Source of the DNA: Acidobacteriota bacterium
GTDB lineage: Bacteria; Acidobacteriota; Terriglobia; Terriglobales; Acidobacteriaceae
Length of the DNA: 64,000 nucleotides
Direction: 5' to 3'
Assembly (NCBI GenBank): GCA_003225005.1
Contig: QIAN01000205.1
Location: 1 to 64,000 of the forward strand
Shown: positions 54,133 to 63,363 of the stretch, piece by piece
How the letters are laid out: each line of letters starts with the position of its first letter
Numbering within the stretch: the stretch's first letter is position 1
Position numbers and translations under genes: made by a program
Notes under the pieces: model-generated
What the model was told of the DNA's origin: nothing
What the model saw: the letters and a program-made list of their open reading frames with translations, nothing else
The model's database searches: none

Positions 54133-54522
54133 ATGAGTGCACATTGGCCAGTCAATGCGACAAGTCTGGCAGGTTGCGACAAATGTGGCGTTAGCAAGCA
54201 TATTGGCTATTACGGCCTGAACGGCAAGAAGGAAGGTTTGGAAGTACACGACCTGCGTCGCAGCGCGGCCAAGGCCATGCGGCTGGCGGGCGTGGCCGAA
54301 AGCACGGTGATGAAAATTGGCGGTTGGAAAACGGCCAGTATGTTTCGCCGCTATGCCATTGACAGCCACAAGGACCAACAACAGGCTGTTGAACTGCTGG
54401 AGGCGGCCCGTGCCCGACAGGCTGCACAGGGCCAGCCCAGCGGTTTAGCCCCTACTACGGCCCCTGTTGCATCACAAACGACGGTTGGTGAGCCAAAGCT
54501 GGCCAGCGCGAAGGTTCAATAA
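54133..54522 (+). pseudogene. tyrosine recombinase (integrase) C-terminal remnant
   Basis: The frame holds the C-terminal catalytic part of a phage-type integrase: HDLRRSAAKAMRLAGVAEST with an active-site Arg, GGWKTASMFRRYAI with the Trp/His position and the nucleophile Tyr, and a following helix. The first 250 or so residues of a normal integrase, with the N-terminal core-binding domain and the first Arg, are missing. It sits 25 bases from the 3' end of tRNA-Leu, the classical position of an island integrase. It cannot be active. Confidence 0.85.
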
Positions 54523-54550
54523 TGTGCAGTGTTTACGCGGGTAAAGTTGG

Positions 54551-54637
54551 TGCCGGGAGGGGGAATCGAACCCCCACAGGGCTTTTGGCCCCTGCGGATT
54601 TTAAGTCCGCTGCGTCTGCCAATTTCGCCATCCCGGC
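54551..54637 (-). tRNA. tRNA-Leu (anticodon UAA)
   Basis: Read on the minus strand, GCCGGGA pairs with TCCCGGC to form the acceptor stem. The anticodon arm GCGGA-CTTAAAA-TCCGC has anticodon TAA. There is a long variable arm, as in leucine tRNAs, and a T arm with GGTTCGATTCC. The discriminator A is at 54551 and CCA is encoded at 54548-54550. The 3' end faces the integrase remnant, so this gene is the likely attachment site of the island. Confidence 0.96.
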
Positions 54638-55278
54638 GTCGCAGAATAATTTATCTCGATTCGGAGCTTTGATTGCAGCCGAATGGGACATCGCTCACCA
54701 CCGGCCGCACTGCCAGTTTTCGGCGGCCGTCTGATCGTTTTCAGTATTGCATAGCTACTGAACAGCTGCTAGCTGGGCTTGAGACCTAAGATGGGTGTGG
54801 CGGCGTCGCCCACTCGATGGTCTTGGCGCTAACGCTGCACTCTTACCCCAGCTGCTCGGGCGTGGCAGCAAAGCTAACTTCAAACTCTCCAGGGTTTCTG
54901 GGAAGAGAGAATTGACGGAAGGAAGATGAATCGACCGATCAGGCATCAAATCCGTAACGGCCCAACCGATTCTTGATTGAGATGCCTCAGATCCCCGCGA
55001 GTCTTGCAAAATCGTCGTCGCTAGGTATTGCGGAAATCAGTGTGCTGCGGCCGCACTAGAGGATACCGCCGCGAGAATGGAAATCTTCCCTGAGACGGAC
55101 TGCGTCCAGGCAGCCATCCCCTCACCGTCCGATCGACCGTCTTTATCAAAGTACAGGGCTTCTTCGTACAACACATCTGTGCCGGAGTAGAGTTGTCGCT
55201 CACAACAAGAACAGGGTGCGCAGATCGGCACCTAAACGTCAGGACCGAGACTCCAACCAATGCACAGATTGCCGCGCT
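54638..55278. other. 641 bases with no confident gene
   Basis: Two overlapping minus-strand frames (55021-55260 and 55037-55231) exist. The second, starting MPICAPCSCCERQLYSG and holding YEEALYFDKDG, has a more protein-like composition but no clear ribosome site or known relative. No repeat of the tRNA 3' end was noticed here. Confidence 0.4.
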
Positions 55279-56232
55279 CTACTTTCCCACCACCAATACC
55301 TCGAACTGGCCCGACTCAGCCGTAGACAGAAATAGCTGATGCGTTTTCGGATCAAGCGCCATGGTCTTCGCTCGCGGCAAAGTCTTCACCGTCTCGACCA
55401 CGGAGTACTTGTCCGGGCCATCCTGGTGAATCGCAGTCACGGTCCCCTCACCGTTGGAGTTGAAGATCAGCTTGCTCTCGGGATCGAAGGCAGTGGCGTC
55501 CACATGATCGCCGATGGGAAGAGTTGTAATTACCTGCCCCGTATCCGCATTCATTACTGCCATCACTTTGCTGCGGCAGCCGACGAATAGACGGCGATTC
55601 TCGCGATCCATTGCTAAGCTGGCGGGCTTGGCACAGGGGGCCGCAGGCCAACGTTGCTCAACGGTCAGCTTACGCGAATCGATCTTGAGCACCAGGCCCT
55701 CATCTTCCAAATTGTTGAAGACATAACCTTTGCCATCAGCGACCGCAAATTCTGGGCCACCGCCTAGGTCCACCGTGCCAGCAACTTTGCCGGTGGCTGC
55801 ATCGATCGCCGTCGCGCTGTCGCTCCCTCCGTTGAAGGCAAACACTCGCGACGTGGCTGGATCGAAAATGATGGCATCCGGCTTCTTGCCGGTCGTCACG
55901 TCCGCGATCCGCTTCAGCGTCTTCAGGTCAAAAATCGTGACCGTTGAGGATTGGCCGTTGCTCACGAACCCGCGACCGAGTGCGGGCGCGATCGCGATCC
56001 CATGTACCCCCGGAGTATTGGGGATGTTGCCTACCACAGTTCCGGAGTCTACATCCAGCACTTCGACCTGAGTGCCATGCGAAACGTACAAGCGGCGAGC
56101 GGCCTCGTCAACCGCAAGATAATCCCAACTTCCCTGGCCGGGGATGGGGATCTTCTTCGTGATCTGATAATCCGCGGCCGAAGCCATTGTGACCACGAAC
56201 GCGAACAGAACAATGCTTGATGCTTTCTTCAA
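55279..56232 (-). CDS. exported YncE-like (YVTN) beta-propeller protein
   Basis: A 317-residue protein. TTG 56232 is taken as start: AGGAGG lies six bases upstream and the product begins with a Sec signal (LKKASSIVLFAFVVTMASA). The mature part is a seven-bladed propeller of the YncE/YVTN type, with LAVDEAARRLYVSHGTQVEV, VLDVDSGTVVGNIPNTPGVH, DPATSRVFAFNGGSDSATAI and MALDPKTHQLFLSTAESGQF. Such proteins act as exported binding scaffolds; a precise ligand cannot be named. Confidence 0.88.
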   Translation of the reverse strand: MKKASSIVLFAFVVTMASAADYQITKKIPIPGQGSWDYLAVDEAARRLYVSHGTQVEVLDVDSGTVVGNIPNTPGVHGIAIAPALGRGFVSNGQSSTVTIFDLKTLKRIADVTTGKKPDAIIFDPATSRVFAFNGGSDSATAIDAATGKVAGTVDLGGGPEFAVADGKGYVFNNLEDEGLVLKIDSRKLTVEQRWPAAPCAKPASLAMDRENRRLFVGCRSKVMAVMNADTGQVITTLPIGDHVDATAFDPESKLIFNSNGEGTVTAIHQDGPDKYSVVETVKTLPRAKTMALDPKTHQLFLSTAESGQFEVLVVGK

Positions 56233-56675
56233 AGGACGCCTCCTGAATGTTTGCTTACTTCGCAATTCGATCTGCGCATGCATCGGCGGAAAGTTTCAAA
56301 TTCGTGTAACTGACAATTGTGGCCCGAACCCGACACTTTGTCACATTTCGCTTTTCGGGCTCGAGCTTTGAGTCTATGCTAGGGAATCTGAAGTTTCCCT
56401 GAATCTCTGCGCGGCGTGCCGTGCGTTTACACTCCCGTATCTGGCGATCTTTGCGCTGGCCCAACTCGTATTTGGCGCTGGGATTTGTCAGGCATCAAAC
56501 CTTTGAAACCGACATCGAATTGGTGGCAAATCAGAAGTCCACAAATAAGACTGAACTTGTGAAGATCAGCGCCAGCGAGGAAGCTTCTCAACGCGAATGA
56601 TTTGTAGGCTGCAAGATTGCTTAACCGCGCTCGCAGGAGTTCAACACTTCGCATGGGTTTGATGGAATTGCCGTT
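56233..56675. other. intergenic, no gene seen
   Basis: The stretch upstream of the propeller gene and downstream of the PilZ gene. Only the AGGAGG ribosome site at 56238-56243 (minus strand) was recognised. Confidence 0.45.
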
Positions 56676-57818
56676 TTAAGCATGCGTGGTCGCGCTCTTG
56701 GGCGGTTCAGCGCGGCGCTGCTTGCGCAATTCCTCTCGAAAGGACTCGGTGGACAACCCGGCTTGGCTGCGGAAGAGCTCCAACAATGGATCTTCGGTTT
56801 CGCCGCTGGAAGCTTGTTCCGGGGCACTTGCCGGACTCTCGGTTTCCAGGCCTTCGGGTTCAACTAACAATTCCGGTAACAAGTCTCGATTGTCGTTAAG
56901 GACATCAAGAAATTTTTCCAGCGCTCTCCGATGCTCGGGAGTGGCTTGCGTGAACTCCACGCCCATGCCCGTATCTGGATGCATCACTCTGACTATCCCT
57001 TCGGCCCTCAGCTCTGCGTGAGCCGCTCGCATCGAAAGCGTGACTCGTGTCGATACAGGAAAAGGCGAAGAGATCTCCAAGTAGCAGCCACCTAAGCTCA
57101 GATCGCTGAGTCGGCACTGTTCGGGCGGGTCATCCTTTTCGGCGTCGGAGGCATTGCGGCTGATCCAGCTGCATAATTGATGCGAGGTTTCCGGCGTCAT
57201 TTCCATGAATCGAAGTCCGGCTTGCGCCCCAGTTCCCTCCCACGCGAATTCCGCGACGAGTTCCAAACTGGTTTCGCAGGCAGGCAGCGAAAATGCAAGG
57301 TTCCAGCGCCCAGCAGGCCGTCTCCCGCGGGGAAACTTGATAGCCATCCCGCCCTCGCTCAGATCCAAGGTGGAGACTTTCAAGTCCACCCCAGTAGTGG
57401 GGTTCGACAACGTGACGGGAATCAGGATGGGAATTCTGGAGTTGCGCCTGCGCTCTCGTTTCATCAAAGCTCGCGCCGCGCGGAAGCTCGACTTGGCCCG
57501 TTCGGTTGAAACCGGCTTGTAGAGTACGAAGTGAGCGCCGATATCGAATGCCGACCGCAGACCCACCACCGGCTCCACAATGGCTACAGCCACAGCACGC
57601 TTGTTGCAAGGGGCCCTGCGGGCGCTAAGCAATACTTCGGCCGAACGTGGGCCTGCACAGTCCACGATGATCGCCTCGAACCGGTCTCGAGTTAACTTTC
57701 GCAGGGCGCTATCAGCGTTGGTGCAGAGCTCGACGCCGATCTCCAGGTCACCCAGAGTCCGGCGCAACACTCGCACAATTTTTTCGTCAGAACACAGCAC
57801 CAGCGCCTTCAAACTCAT
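56676..57818 (-). CDS. REC-like plus tandem PilZ-domain protein
   Basis: A 380-residue protein. Residues 1-115 resemble a receiver fold (LVLCSDEKIVRVLRRTLGD, FEAIIVDCAGP, VLYKPVSTER) but lack the acidic pair at the start, so phosphorylation is doubtful. Residues 118-225 form a PilZ domain with RRRNSRIPI (the RxxxR part) and VSTLDLSEGGMAI (DxSxxG), a c-di-GMP binding signature. A second, shorter PilZ unit (about 230-315) keeps DLSLGGCYLEI but has no RxxxR and probably does not bind the nucleotide. A Glu/Ser-rich tail follows. Likely a c-di-GMP effector. Confidence 0.88.
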   Translation of the reverse strand: MSLKALVLCSDEKIVRVLRRTLGDLEIGVELCTNADSALRKLTRDRFEAIIVDCAGPRSAEVLLSARRAPCNKRAVAVAIVEPVVGLRSAFDIGAHFVLYKPVSTERAKSSFRAARALMKRERRRNSRIPILIPVTLSNPTTGVDLKVSTLDLSEGGMAIKFPRGRRPAGRWNLAFSLPACETSLELVAEFAWEGTGAQAGLRFMEMTPETSHQLCSWISRNASDAEKDDPPEQCRLSDLSLGGCYLEISSPFPVSTRVTLSMRAAHAELRAEGIVRVMHPDTGMGVEFTQATPEHRRALEKFLDVLNDNRDLLPELLVEPEGLETESPASAPEQASSGETEDPLLELFRSQAGLSTESFREELRKQRRAEPPKSATTHA

Positions 57819-58405
57819 GGCACAGCCTTAATCCTTGCCCGCGAAGTGCGGATAACTGCCTTGCCCCGGATCGAGACGAACTCCAGCCTGCAGAACTACC
57901 AGGGACCGCAGGCTCCAGTTCGAACTTTATGGCTATGCGGAGACCGGGTCAATGTCACACGGAGACAAATCTGTTACTCCCGTAACCACTGACTCCCAGC
58001 GTGGTCATCAGTTCGTGCGGCCCCCACCACCGAGCGTTGCGGTGTTCTGGCGTGTGCGATCTAGATTGCAAGTTAAATCGGACCGGGCATTCTAGGCTTA
58101 AGGAAAGGGGGTTTTTTCCGGCGAGCTTGGTCCCGGTGAGCAATTAAAGCTAGCAAACACAAGGACTTGCGCAAGCTTCCTCGAAGCTGCGAGGCCACAT
58201 TGCGGATTTGACTTTGAGTGAATTGCAGGATATTATTTTGAGTCTTCGATTAGCTTTAGGGTCGCCGGGGGACGTCTAGGAGTACCTAGCTGTCCAACGC
58301 GAGGTTGTGTTCAAGTGCATCCGGAACGCCGTGCGGAGAATCTTATTGAGGTAAGGCAATACCAGCAAAGGTATTTATCCCTCGATTTGGAAAGGTAATT
58401 TTTTC
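57819..58405. other. 587-base intergenic region
   Basis: No gene is supported. A GGAAAGGGGG run followed by T residues lies near 58098. Two small open frames show no family signal. Confidence 0.45.
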
Positions 58406-58633
58406 ATGGCTAAGCGACGCGGAAACCCTAACTGGGGCAAACCCGAGCCGATCGGTCCGATTGTCCCCACGATTACCGAATTTGAACAGGTCGTGCGCGA
58501 ATACAAGCTCTCCCCCGATCAGTATCTGCGTTCTACACGTCTGCGAGAGTGGGCACGCCGCAACAAGAATTCGAAGTATATCCCCGAACCTCTGCTTGAG
58601 GCCTGGGGCTTTGAGATCGAATCAACGCTGTAA
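58406..58633 (+). CDS. small basic protein of unknown function
   Basis: A 75-residue protein, MAKRRGNPNWGKPEPIGP at the start and LLEAWGFEIES at the end. The basic N-terminus, the central helix with FEQVVREYKLSPDQYLRS and the RLREWARRNKNSKYIPE segment give a compact, highly charged protein. A likely weak ribosome site (GGAAAGG) precedes the ATG, and a strong terminator follows, which supports a genuine single-gene unit. I do not recognise a characterised family; it looks DNA- or RNA-binding by charge only. Confidence 0.7.
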   Translation: MAKRRGNPNWGKPEPIGPIVPTITEFEQVVREYKLSPDQYLRSTRLREWARRNKNSKYIPEPLLEAWGFEIESTL

Positions 58634-58657
58634 CGCGGATGTAACAGGAGCTTTCGA

Positions 58658-58686
58658 GGGTCGCTGAAAAGCGACCCTTTTGCTTT
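58658..58686 (+). terminator. rho-independent terminator after the small basic protein gene
   Basis: GGGTCGCT-GAAA-AGCGACCC forms an eight-base-pair stem closed by a GAAA tetraloop, followed by TTTTGCTTTT. Confidence 0.93.
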
Positions 58687-58990
58687 TGGGACTCGAGAAG
58701 GAGAACTAGCCCAGAAGTGTCTTGAAGAATGGTTTGAAGAGATTCGTGTCAGCTCGTGCCTTCGGGCATGCTGGAAGTGCTGCGGAATGAACTCACGCCT
58801 CTCGACCACGTCACCCGCGCTGGACGTCTCGGACCATCAGCCGACCAGTCTGGCACATCGTTCGCCAGTTATATTCATAAGCCGTTCCACAATGCAGGCA
58901 GGCAGATCTGATAGTGACGACCACTTACGTCGATGCGCGGCCTGGCAAATCGATGCGAGCGGCCCCGTCTCAGACAACGTTTCAAAAAAA
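58687..58990. other. intergenic, no gene seen
   Basis: The stretch between the terminator and the 3' end of the response-regulator gene. Overlapping short frames only. Confidence 0.4.
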
Positions 58991-59419
58991 TCAGTGCATC
59001 ACCGATTCATTGCGAACTCTCCAGTGATCGAGCCAACGAGAGAAAAAGGGCTTAGACCGGCTGTCCAGCAAACTCTGAAGCGTGGACAAAAGAATGTTAG
59101 GTGGTTGGGATTTGGACAAGAAGGTATCCACCGCCTTCAGCTTGTTCTGGGGCAGCGGTCCATAAGCCGATAACAGCATGATTGGGACGTGCGCCTTAAC
59201 CCGCTTCATCTTCACCGCAACCACGTCCCCATTCATACCCGGCATCTGGTAGTCGAGGACCACCGCATCCACCGAGTGCGACCGGAACAGCTTCAGGCCC
59301 TCGTCCCCGCCAGTCGCTTCGAGAACTTCATAACCATTTTCTTCGAGCAGCATCTTGCGGCCGATGAGTCCATTTCGATGGTCGTCAATGCAAAGGATTG
59401 TTGCTTTCAGCCCAAACAT
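58991..59419 (-). CDS. single-domain response regulator (CheY-like)
   Basis: A 142-residue receiver domain. The acidic pair is in ILCIDDHRNG, the phosphorylated Asp in AVVLDYQMPGMNGD, the Thr/Ser switch in IMLLSAYGPLP and the conserved Lys in TFLSKSQPP. There is no output domain; the last 20 residues are basic and aromatic (FFSRWLDHWRVR). No kinase gene is adjacent, so its partner must lie elsewhere. Confidence 0.9.
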   Translation of the reverse strand: MFGLKATILCIDDHRNGLIGRKMLLEENGYEVLEATGGDEGLKLFRSHSVDAVVLDYQMPGMNGDVVAVKMKRVKAHVPIMLLSAYGPLPQNKLKAVDTFLSKSQPPNILLSTLQSLLDSRSKPFFSRWLDHWRVRNESVMH

Positions 59420-59935
59420 CGTTGTTCACAGTCCAATTCGGCCAGAACGGTCTGTGTCAGCGGTGGGCTTCCCGGTTGGAAACTACCCGTCGCTGATCAC
59501 TGAAGTGGCAGGCAACTCGATTCTGCCGACATCACCCACGGCTTTCAAATTACGAATGGACACCCCCATCAACAGTTACCGGCTAAATGCGCCGCGCGGG
59601 TCGGTTGAGAGCCTTAAACCGGGCAGCAAAAGCGGCGAGATGGAGCGGTCCAGGGCCAGCAAGCTCGCGAACTGAAGGCCTCGACTGGCGCGATATGAAT
59701 GCAATACACCACGCCCTTCTATCGCAGCCTCTCGAGGCCCTGAACCCTCCGGTTATTCAAAACTACATCCCTCCACCAAATGATTGACGGCGTCTGGTAG
59801 CATTCACCCCAACAATTCAGCCTCAGGCTTTTCCCGCGTCTCCCTGCAGCGTTTCCCCCCAAAAAGATCGAGGGTTGTGCCCTTTCAGGCCGTAGTGTGT
59901 CCGGACTTGACCCGCGCATCAGCAGCGGAGTCCAC
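59420..59935. other. 516 bases with no confident gene
   Basis: Short frames in several readings, none resembling a known protein. The stretch may hold the degraded upstream region of the relic that follows. Confidence 0.4.
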
Positions 59936-60971
59936 ATGAGACAGTCGTTTACAATCAGCATGATAGCTCGCATTTTCATCACGCTTGGGTGCGGAGGAGG
60001 AGCAGCAGGAGGGGGGACTGCCCGGTTCTGGTGCAAGTCCTTTTTCCGGCTCCGTCTCAACCGCCTTCACCGCCGGGATCAGCCATATCGACGGCAAATA
60101 CAGGTTCACCCAGAACAACTATTTACTTGAGGGTGCACAGAAAATCAGCGCCCTCGCCGGACCGGGTGCAAGGTATTGCGCAATCGCAGGACCGGCCGAA
60201 TGCCGAAGAAAACGAGTTCTATCAGCTCACGGGGTATCTCTATTCGCGTTTCTCGGGGTTCGGGAAAAACGTTTGTTTTGAAGAATTGGGAGACGGACGG
60301 ATTCGCCGCTTTCCTGGGAAGTACGGCCGGCGATATTCCCCAAAATGTGGCGGGAGATCTGATTGCGTGGCTCTCAGCTCCCCAGCGCGGGGTGACTCGC
60401 GCCCGCAATGAGGCTCACGACTCGAGCGCGCTCGTGCTAAATGGCGCGGAGGTGAATCGTGTCCTCGATTACGCTCAGAACGGGCTGAGGCGCGTGATCA
60501 ACGCGGTCGTGCCGCGGGCAATGCGGACATGCTCACTTGTTCCTCCTACGATGCGATGGTATATGGTTCCGACGCGCAATCGGTGCAACAGAGCCTCACA
60601 CAGGCTTTGCAGACAATCGAAGAATTAGCGCCCGATCCGCAGGGACTGGGCAACCGCCGGATCCTGATCTCGCAATACGGTCTGTTCGAGAATGAGCAAC
60701 CCGGTGATACATGGCGCGCCGACGCTGTTCTCAGCACCGCCGAAAATGCCGGTCTCTATGGGGCTTTCTTCTGGAACCTGAACGACAATGCGTGCAAGCG
60801 GAACGGACACTACGCACCCGTTGCCCATTCGCAAATGTTAAGGTCGTCGTGACAATCGGCGCGGAAGGAAACCCACAACACCCAACAGATGCGCAGTGCC
60901 GCGGGCTTTGGATCATTCGTCCGGATGGAACTACCAGCTCGGCGCTCGATGTGATCAAGAAATATTGGTAG
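59936..60971 (+). pseudogene. secreted (lipo)protein relic with many frameshifts
   Basis: The start looks like a lipoprotein signal (MIARIFITLGCGGG). Readable pieces then follow in order but in changing frames: DGKYRFTQNNYLLEGAQKIS, EFYQLTGYLYSRFSG, TFVLKNWETDGFAAFLGST, NGAEVNRVLDYAQNGLRRVI, DAQSVQQSLTQALQTIEEL, NRRILISQYGLFENEQPGDT, GLYGAFFWNLNDN and RPDGTTSSALDVIKKYW. The run has the feel of an exported TIM-barrel glycosidase-like protein of about 330 residues. At least four shifts make it non-functional. Confidence 0.8.
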
Positions 60972-61297
60972 CGCCTCGGGGGCATGACGGTGGCCCGGGC
61001 GATCGCGTCCATTCTACTCACGACGGTGCCCCGTCCGAGCTTTTTGCGTGGGCGGGGGGTTTTCCCCGGCTGGACGCGTTCGTACCGCGGGGACCAGGAT
61101 AGCCTGCCACGAAGCCGACGCTCCTCCATGGGACCAGATCCACACGACCGTGTGGCTGAGATGCTGTGATTTTGGGTGGCGCAGCGCTTCGAGCGCTGCG
61201 ATGAAACGCGCAAGAGCAAGGAGCAATTTTAAGCCGCTGAGGCAGAGCAACTGGTTGCGGTTAACCTCATAAACCGCTTTTGCTACAATCGCCTCAA
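60972..61297. other. ribBA upstream region
   Basis: No FMN-riboswitch core was found. A perfect hairpin lies at 61180-61200 and an AAGGAG at 61217-61222. The start of ribBA at 61298 has no strong Shine-Dalgarno sequence. Confidence 0.45.
61180..61200. repeat. perfect nine-base-pair inverted repeat
   Basis: CGCAGCGCT and AGCGCTGCG flank a three-base TCG loop. No T-run follows, so it is not a standard terminator. It may affect the ribBA leader. Confidence 0.6.
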
Positions 61298-62458
61298 ATG
61301 AGTCCTCACCCTCCATTTACAGATGTTCAGACCGCCATCGAGGAAATCCGCAACGGCCGCATGATTGTGGTCGTGGACGACGAGGATCGCGAGAACGAAG
61401 GCGACCTCACTCTGGCCGCGGAGAAAGTCACTCCCGAAGCCATCAACTTCATGGCCAAGTGCGGACGTGGACTGGTTTGCCTCGCGATGACCGAAGAACG
61501 TCTCGATCATCTCCGCATTGGGCCCATGAGTAGCGAAAATACTTCGCAGTATGGAACCGCCTTCTGCGAGGCAATTGACGCCCGCGCGGGCGTCACTACC
61601 GGCATCTCAGCTTACGACCGCGCCCGTACGATTCAGGTAGCGATCGATCCCGCAACTCAGCCCGCCGACTTGGCCCGTCCTGGCCATGTCTTCCCGTTAA
61701 GGGCACGTAAAGGCGGCGTACTGGTGCGAGCAGGACAAACAGAGGCCGCAGTAGATCTCTCCCGTCTGGCGGGACTGATTCCGGCAGGCATCATCTGCGA
61801 AATCATGAAAGACGATGGGACCATGGCCCGTGTGGCCGATCTCATCGAATTTTGCCGCCAGCACGACCTGAAGATCTTAACCGTGGCCGAACTGATCCGT
61901 TACCGCATGGCGCATGAGCGCTACGTGCATCGCGTGGGCGAAGCGTTAGTCGACACACGCTACGGAGAGTTTCGCCTCATCGCCTACGAGAGCGAAGTGG
62001 ACGGCGGCGAGTCGCACGTGGCGCTAATCCGCGGCGACATTGAAAGCGGCGCCCAACCTGTTCTCGTTCGCATGCATGCCCATTGCCTGATGGGCGACGT
62101 CTTCGGCGCCACCGGCTGTGAATGCCACGCGACCCTGGAGGGTTCTCTGCGTCGCATTGCACAGGAAGGCCGCGGCGCACTGATCTACCTGCATCAGACT
62201 TCCAAGGGATTCTCTGTCGAACGAGCCGGGGAGCGAGCAGCTCTCAGCTTTCACCGCGGACAAAAATTGCCTGCGCTGCTTGATAATGTTCGCCAAACCC
62301 AACGTGAAATCGGCATCGGAGCGCAAATCCTCTCCGATCTGAATTTGAGACGTATCCGCCTGCTCACCAACCGCCCGAAACGGGCAGCCGCCCTGGAGGG
62401 ATTTGGAATTGAAATTGTCGAGCAGGTTCCGGTGGAATTAATCGAGGCTAAGGCGTAG
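61298..62458 (+). CDS. ribBA: RibBA: DHBP synthase with degenerate GTP cyclohydrolase II half
   Basis: A 386-residue protein. Residues 1-205 form 3,4-dihydroxy-2-butanone-4-phosphate synthase, which makes the four-carbon unit of riboflavin: [41 protein letters not shown] and DDGTMAR. The usual GHTEA His is Gln147 here (RAGQTEA), a variant also known in other RibBA proteins to my memory. Residues 206-386 have the GTP cyclohydrolase II fold with zinc cysteines C263, C274 and C276, but the RQEGRxIGL substrate loop is replaced by HQTSKGFSV and the DTVEAN block is missing. The second half may therefore be inactive or altered. Confidence 0.92.
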   Translation: MSPHPPFTDVQTAIEEIRNGRMIVVVDDEDRENEGDLTLAAEKVTPEAINFMAKCGRGLVCLAMTEERLDHLRIGPMSSENTSQYGTAFCEAIDARAGVTTGISAYDRARTIQVAIDPATQPADLARPGHVFPLRARKGGVLVRAGQTEAAVDLSRLAGLIPAGIICEIMKDDGTMARVADLIEFCRQHDLKILTVAELIRYRMAHERYVHRVGEALVDTRYGEFRLIAYESEVDGGESHVALIRGDIESGAQPVLVRMHAHCLMGDVFGATGCECHATLEGSLRRIAQEGRGALIYLHQTSKGFSVERAGERAALSFHRGQKLPALLDNVRQTQREIGIGAQILSDLNLRRIRLLTNRPKRAAALEGFGIEIVEQVPVELIEAKA

Positions 62459-62484
62459 ATGGATACGGCGCTAGCGCCGCGCAG

Positions 62485-62748
62485 CTAAAACGGCTTGCGC
62501 ACGATCACTTCACTGTCCCGAATAAAGAACTGAGCCGAGCACTGTTCCGACCCGCAAATCACAGGCAGCAGTCCATTGATTTGTTTGCGCGTGATCAGGC
62601 CAAGCATGCCGCAGGACGGGCAGGCCAGCACAGCCCAGTAGGGATCTTCTTTCTCCCCCACTTCGCCGGCGTTCTCCAGCACAAAAACTGTCCCCGGCAG
62701 CATCTGATCCGGGATCCATTCGTTCAGGATGTCCAGTTCTGCGACCAT
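62485..62748 (-). CDS. small zinc-ribbon protein of unknown function
   Basis: An 87-residue protein; ATG 62748 follows AGGGGGG at good spacing, so the 17 upstream in-frame codons are left out. Two cysteine pairs, CPSCGMLG and CGSEQCSAQF, form a zinc ribbon, with beta strands on both sides (TVFVLENAGEVG, FFIRDSEVIVRKPF). It lies 31 bases behind the MerR gene on the same strand and is likely co-transcribed with it. The function is not known. Confidence 0.75.
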   Translation of the reverse strand: MVAELDILNEWIPDQMLPGTVFVLENAGEVGEKEDPYWAVLACPSCGMLGLITRKQINGLLPVICGSEQCSAQFFIRDSEVIVRKPF

Positions 62749-62779
62749 ACTTTCCCCCCTTGGAACCAAACTGTCCTGC

Positions 62780-63253
62780 TTAAGAAGCCTTTTTAGCACG
62801 CCAAGTTTCTGTCGGCGAAGTTACCGAGGTTTTCGCCTTCCTGGCTATGATCTGCGCCCGTACCTGCCGCACCGCGTCGCTGAGACAGATGCCCAAGATG
62901 GGCTGGCTCGAATTTTTTAAAATATCCACAATCTGCCGCGCCGAAGTCTCAAGATATAGATGCGTGCCGTCGGTCAGCAGGTGGTATTCGGAGTTCCTGG
63001 CAACGATCTCTGCCAAGCCCTTGCCGAACTCGCGCTTCAAAAAGCGCAAGACTTTGCGCACTCCCTGGAGCGAGAACCCCTTGCGACGCAGTTCGCAAAT
63101 TACTGCAACTTCGGTGACGTTTTTCACCGAATACACCCGCCGATGGCCGCGCCGCAGAGGCTGCACCACACCCCGTTCATCCCACCATTGCAATTGGCGC
63201 GGCGTGATCCCGGTAAGGACCACCACCTCCTGCGACGTGAAATGACGCGTCAT
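62780..63253 (-). CDS. MerR-family transcriptional regulator
   Basis: A 157-residue protein. Residues 5-72 form the MerR winged helix: FTSQEVVVLTGITPRQLQWW, DERGVVQPLRRGHRRVYS and VAVICELRRKGFSLQGVRKV. The C-terminal part (about 75-140) is not a cysteine-rich metal domain; it has a helix, HLYLETSARQIVDILKN and GICLSDAVRQVRAQI, so the effector is not a simple metal. The following zinc-ribbon gene is probably part of the same unit. Confidence 0.9.
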   Translation of the reverse strand: MTRHFTSQEVVVLTGITPRQLQWWDERGVVQPLRRGHRRVYSVKNVTEVAVICELRRKGFSLQGVRKVLRFLKREFGKGLAEIVARNSEYHLLTDGTHLYLETSARQIVDILKNSSQPILGICLSDAVRQVRAQIIARKAKTSVTSPTETWRAKKAS

Positions 63254-63363
63254 CTGTCCTCTAAAATGTTTAAAACAATTCGTAAGCTAGATGTTTGAAA
63301 CATTTTAGCTGTGGTTCGTTCCTTGTCAAGAACCAATCAAGAAGAGGAGGTTGACTAGAAGAG

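Noticed and set aside
54133-54637. direct repeat of the tRNA-Leu 3' end as attL near the left edge of the island
   Set aside because: None was seen by reading; this needs a computed search, so no att site is reported.
60972-61297. possible FMN riboswitch before ribBA
   Set aside because: The conserved core blocks of the FMN aptamer were not found; only a simple hairpin is present.
61298-62458. loss of DHBP synthase activity because of Gln147 in RAGQTEA
   Set aside because: This Gln variant occurs to my memory in other RibBA proteins, so inactivity of the RibB half is not claimed.
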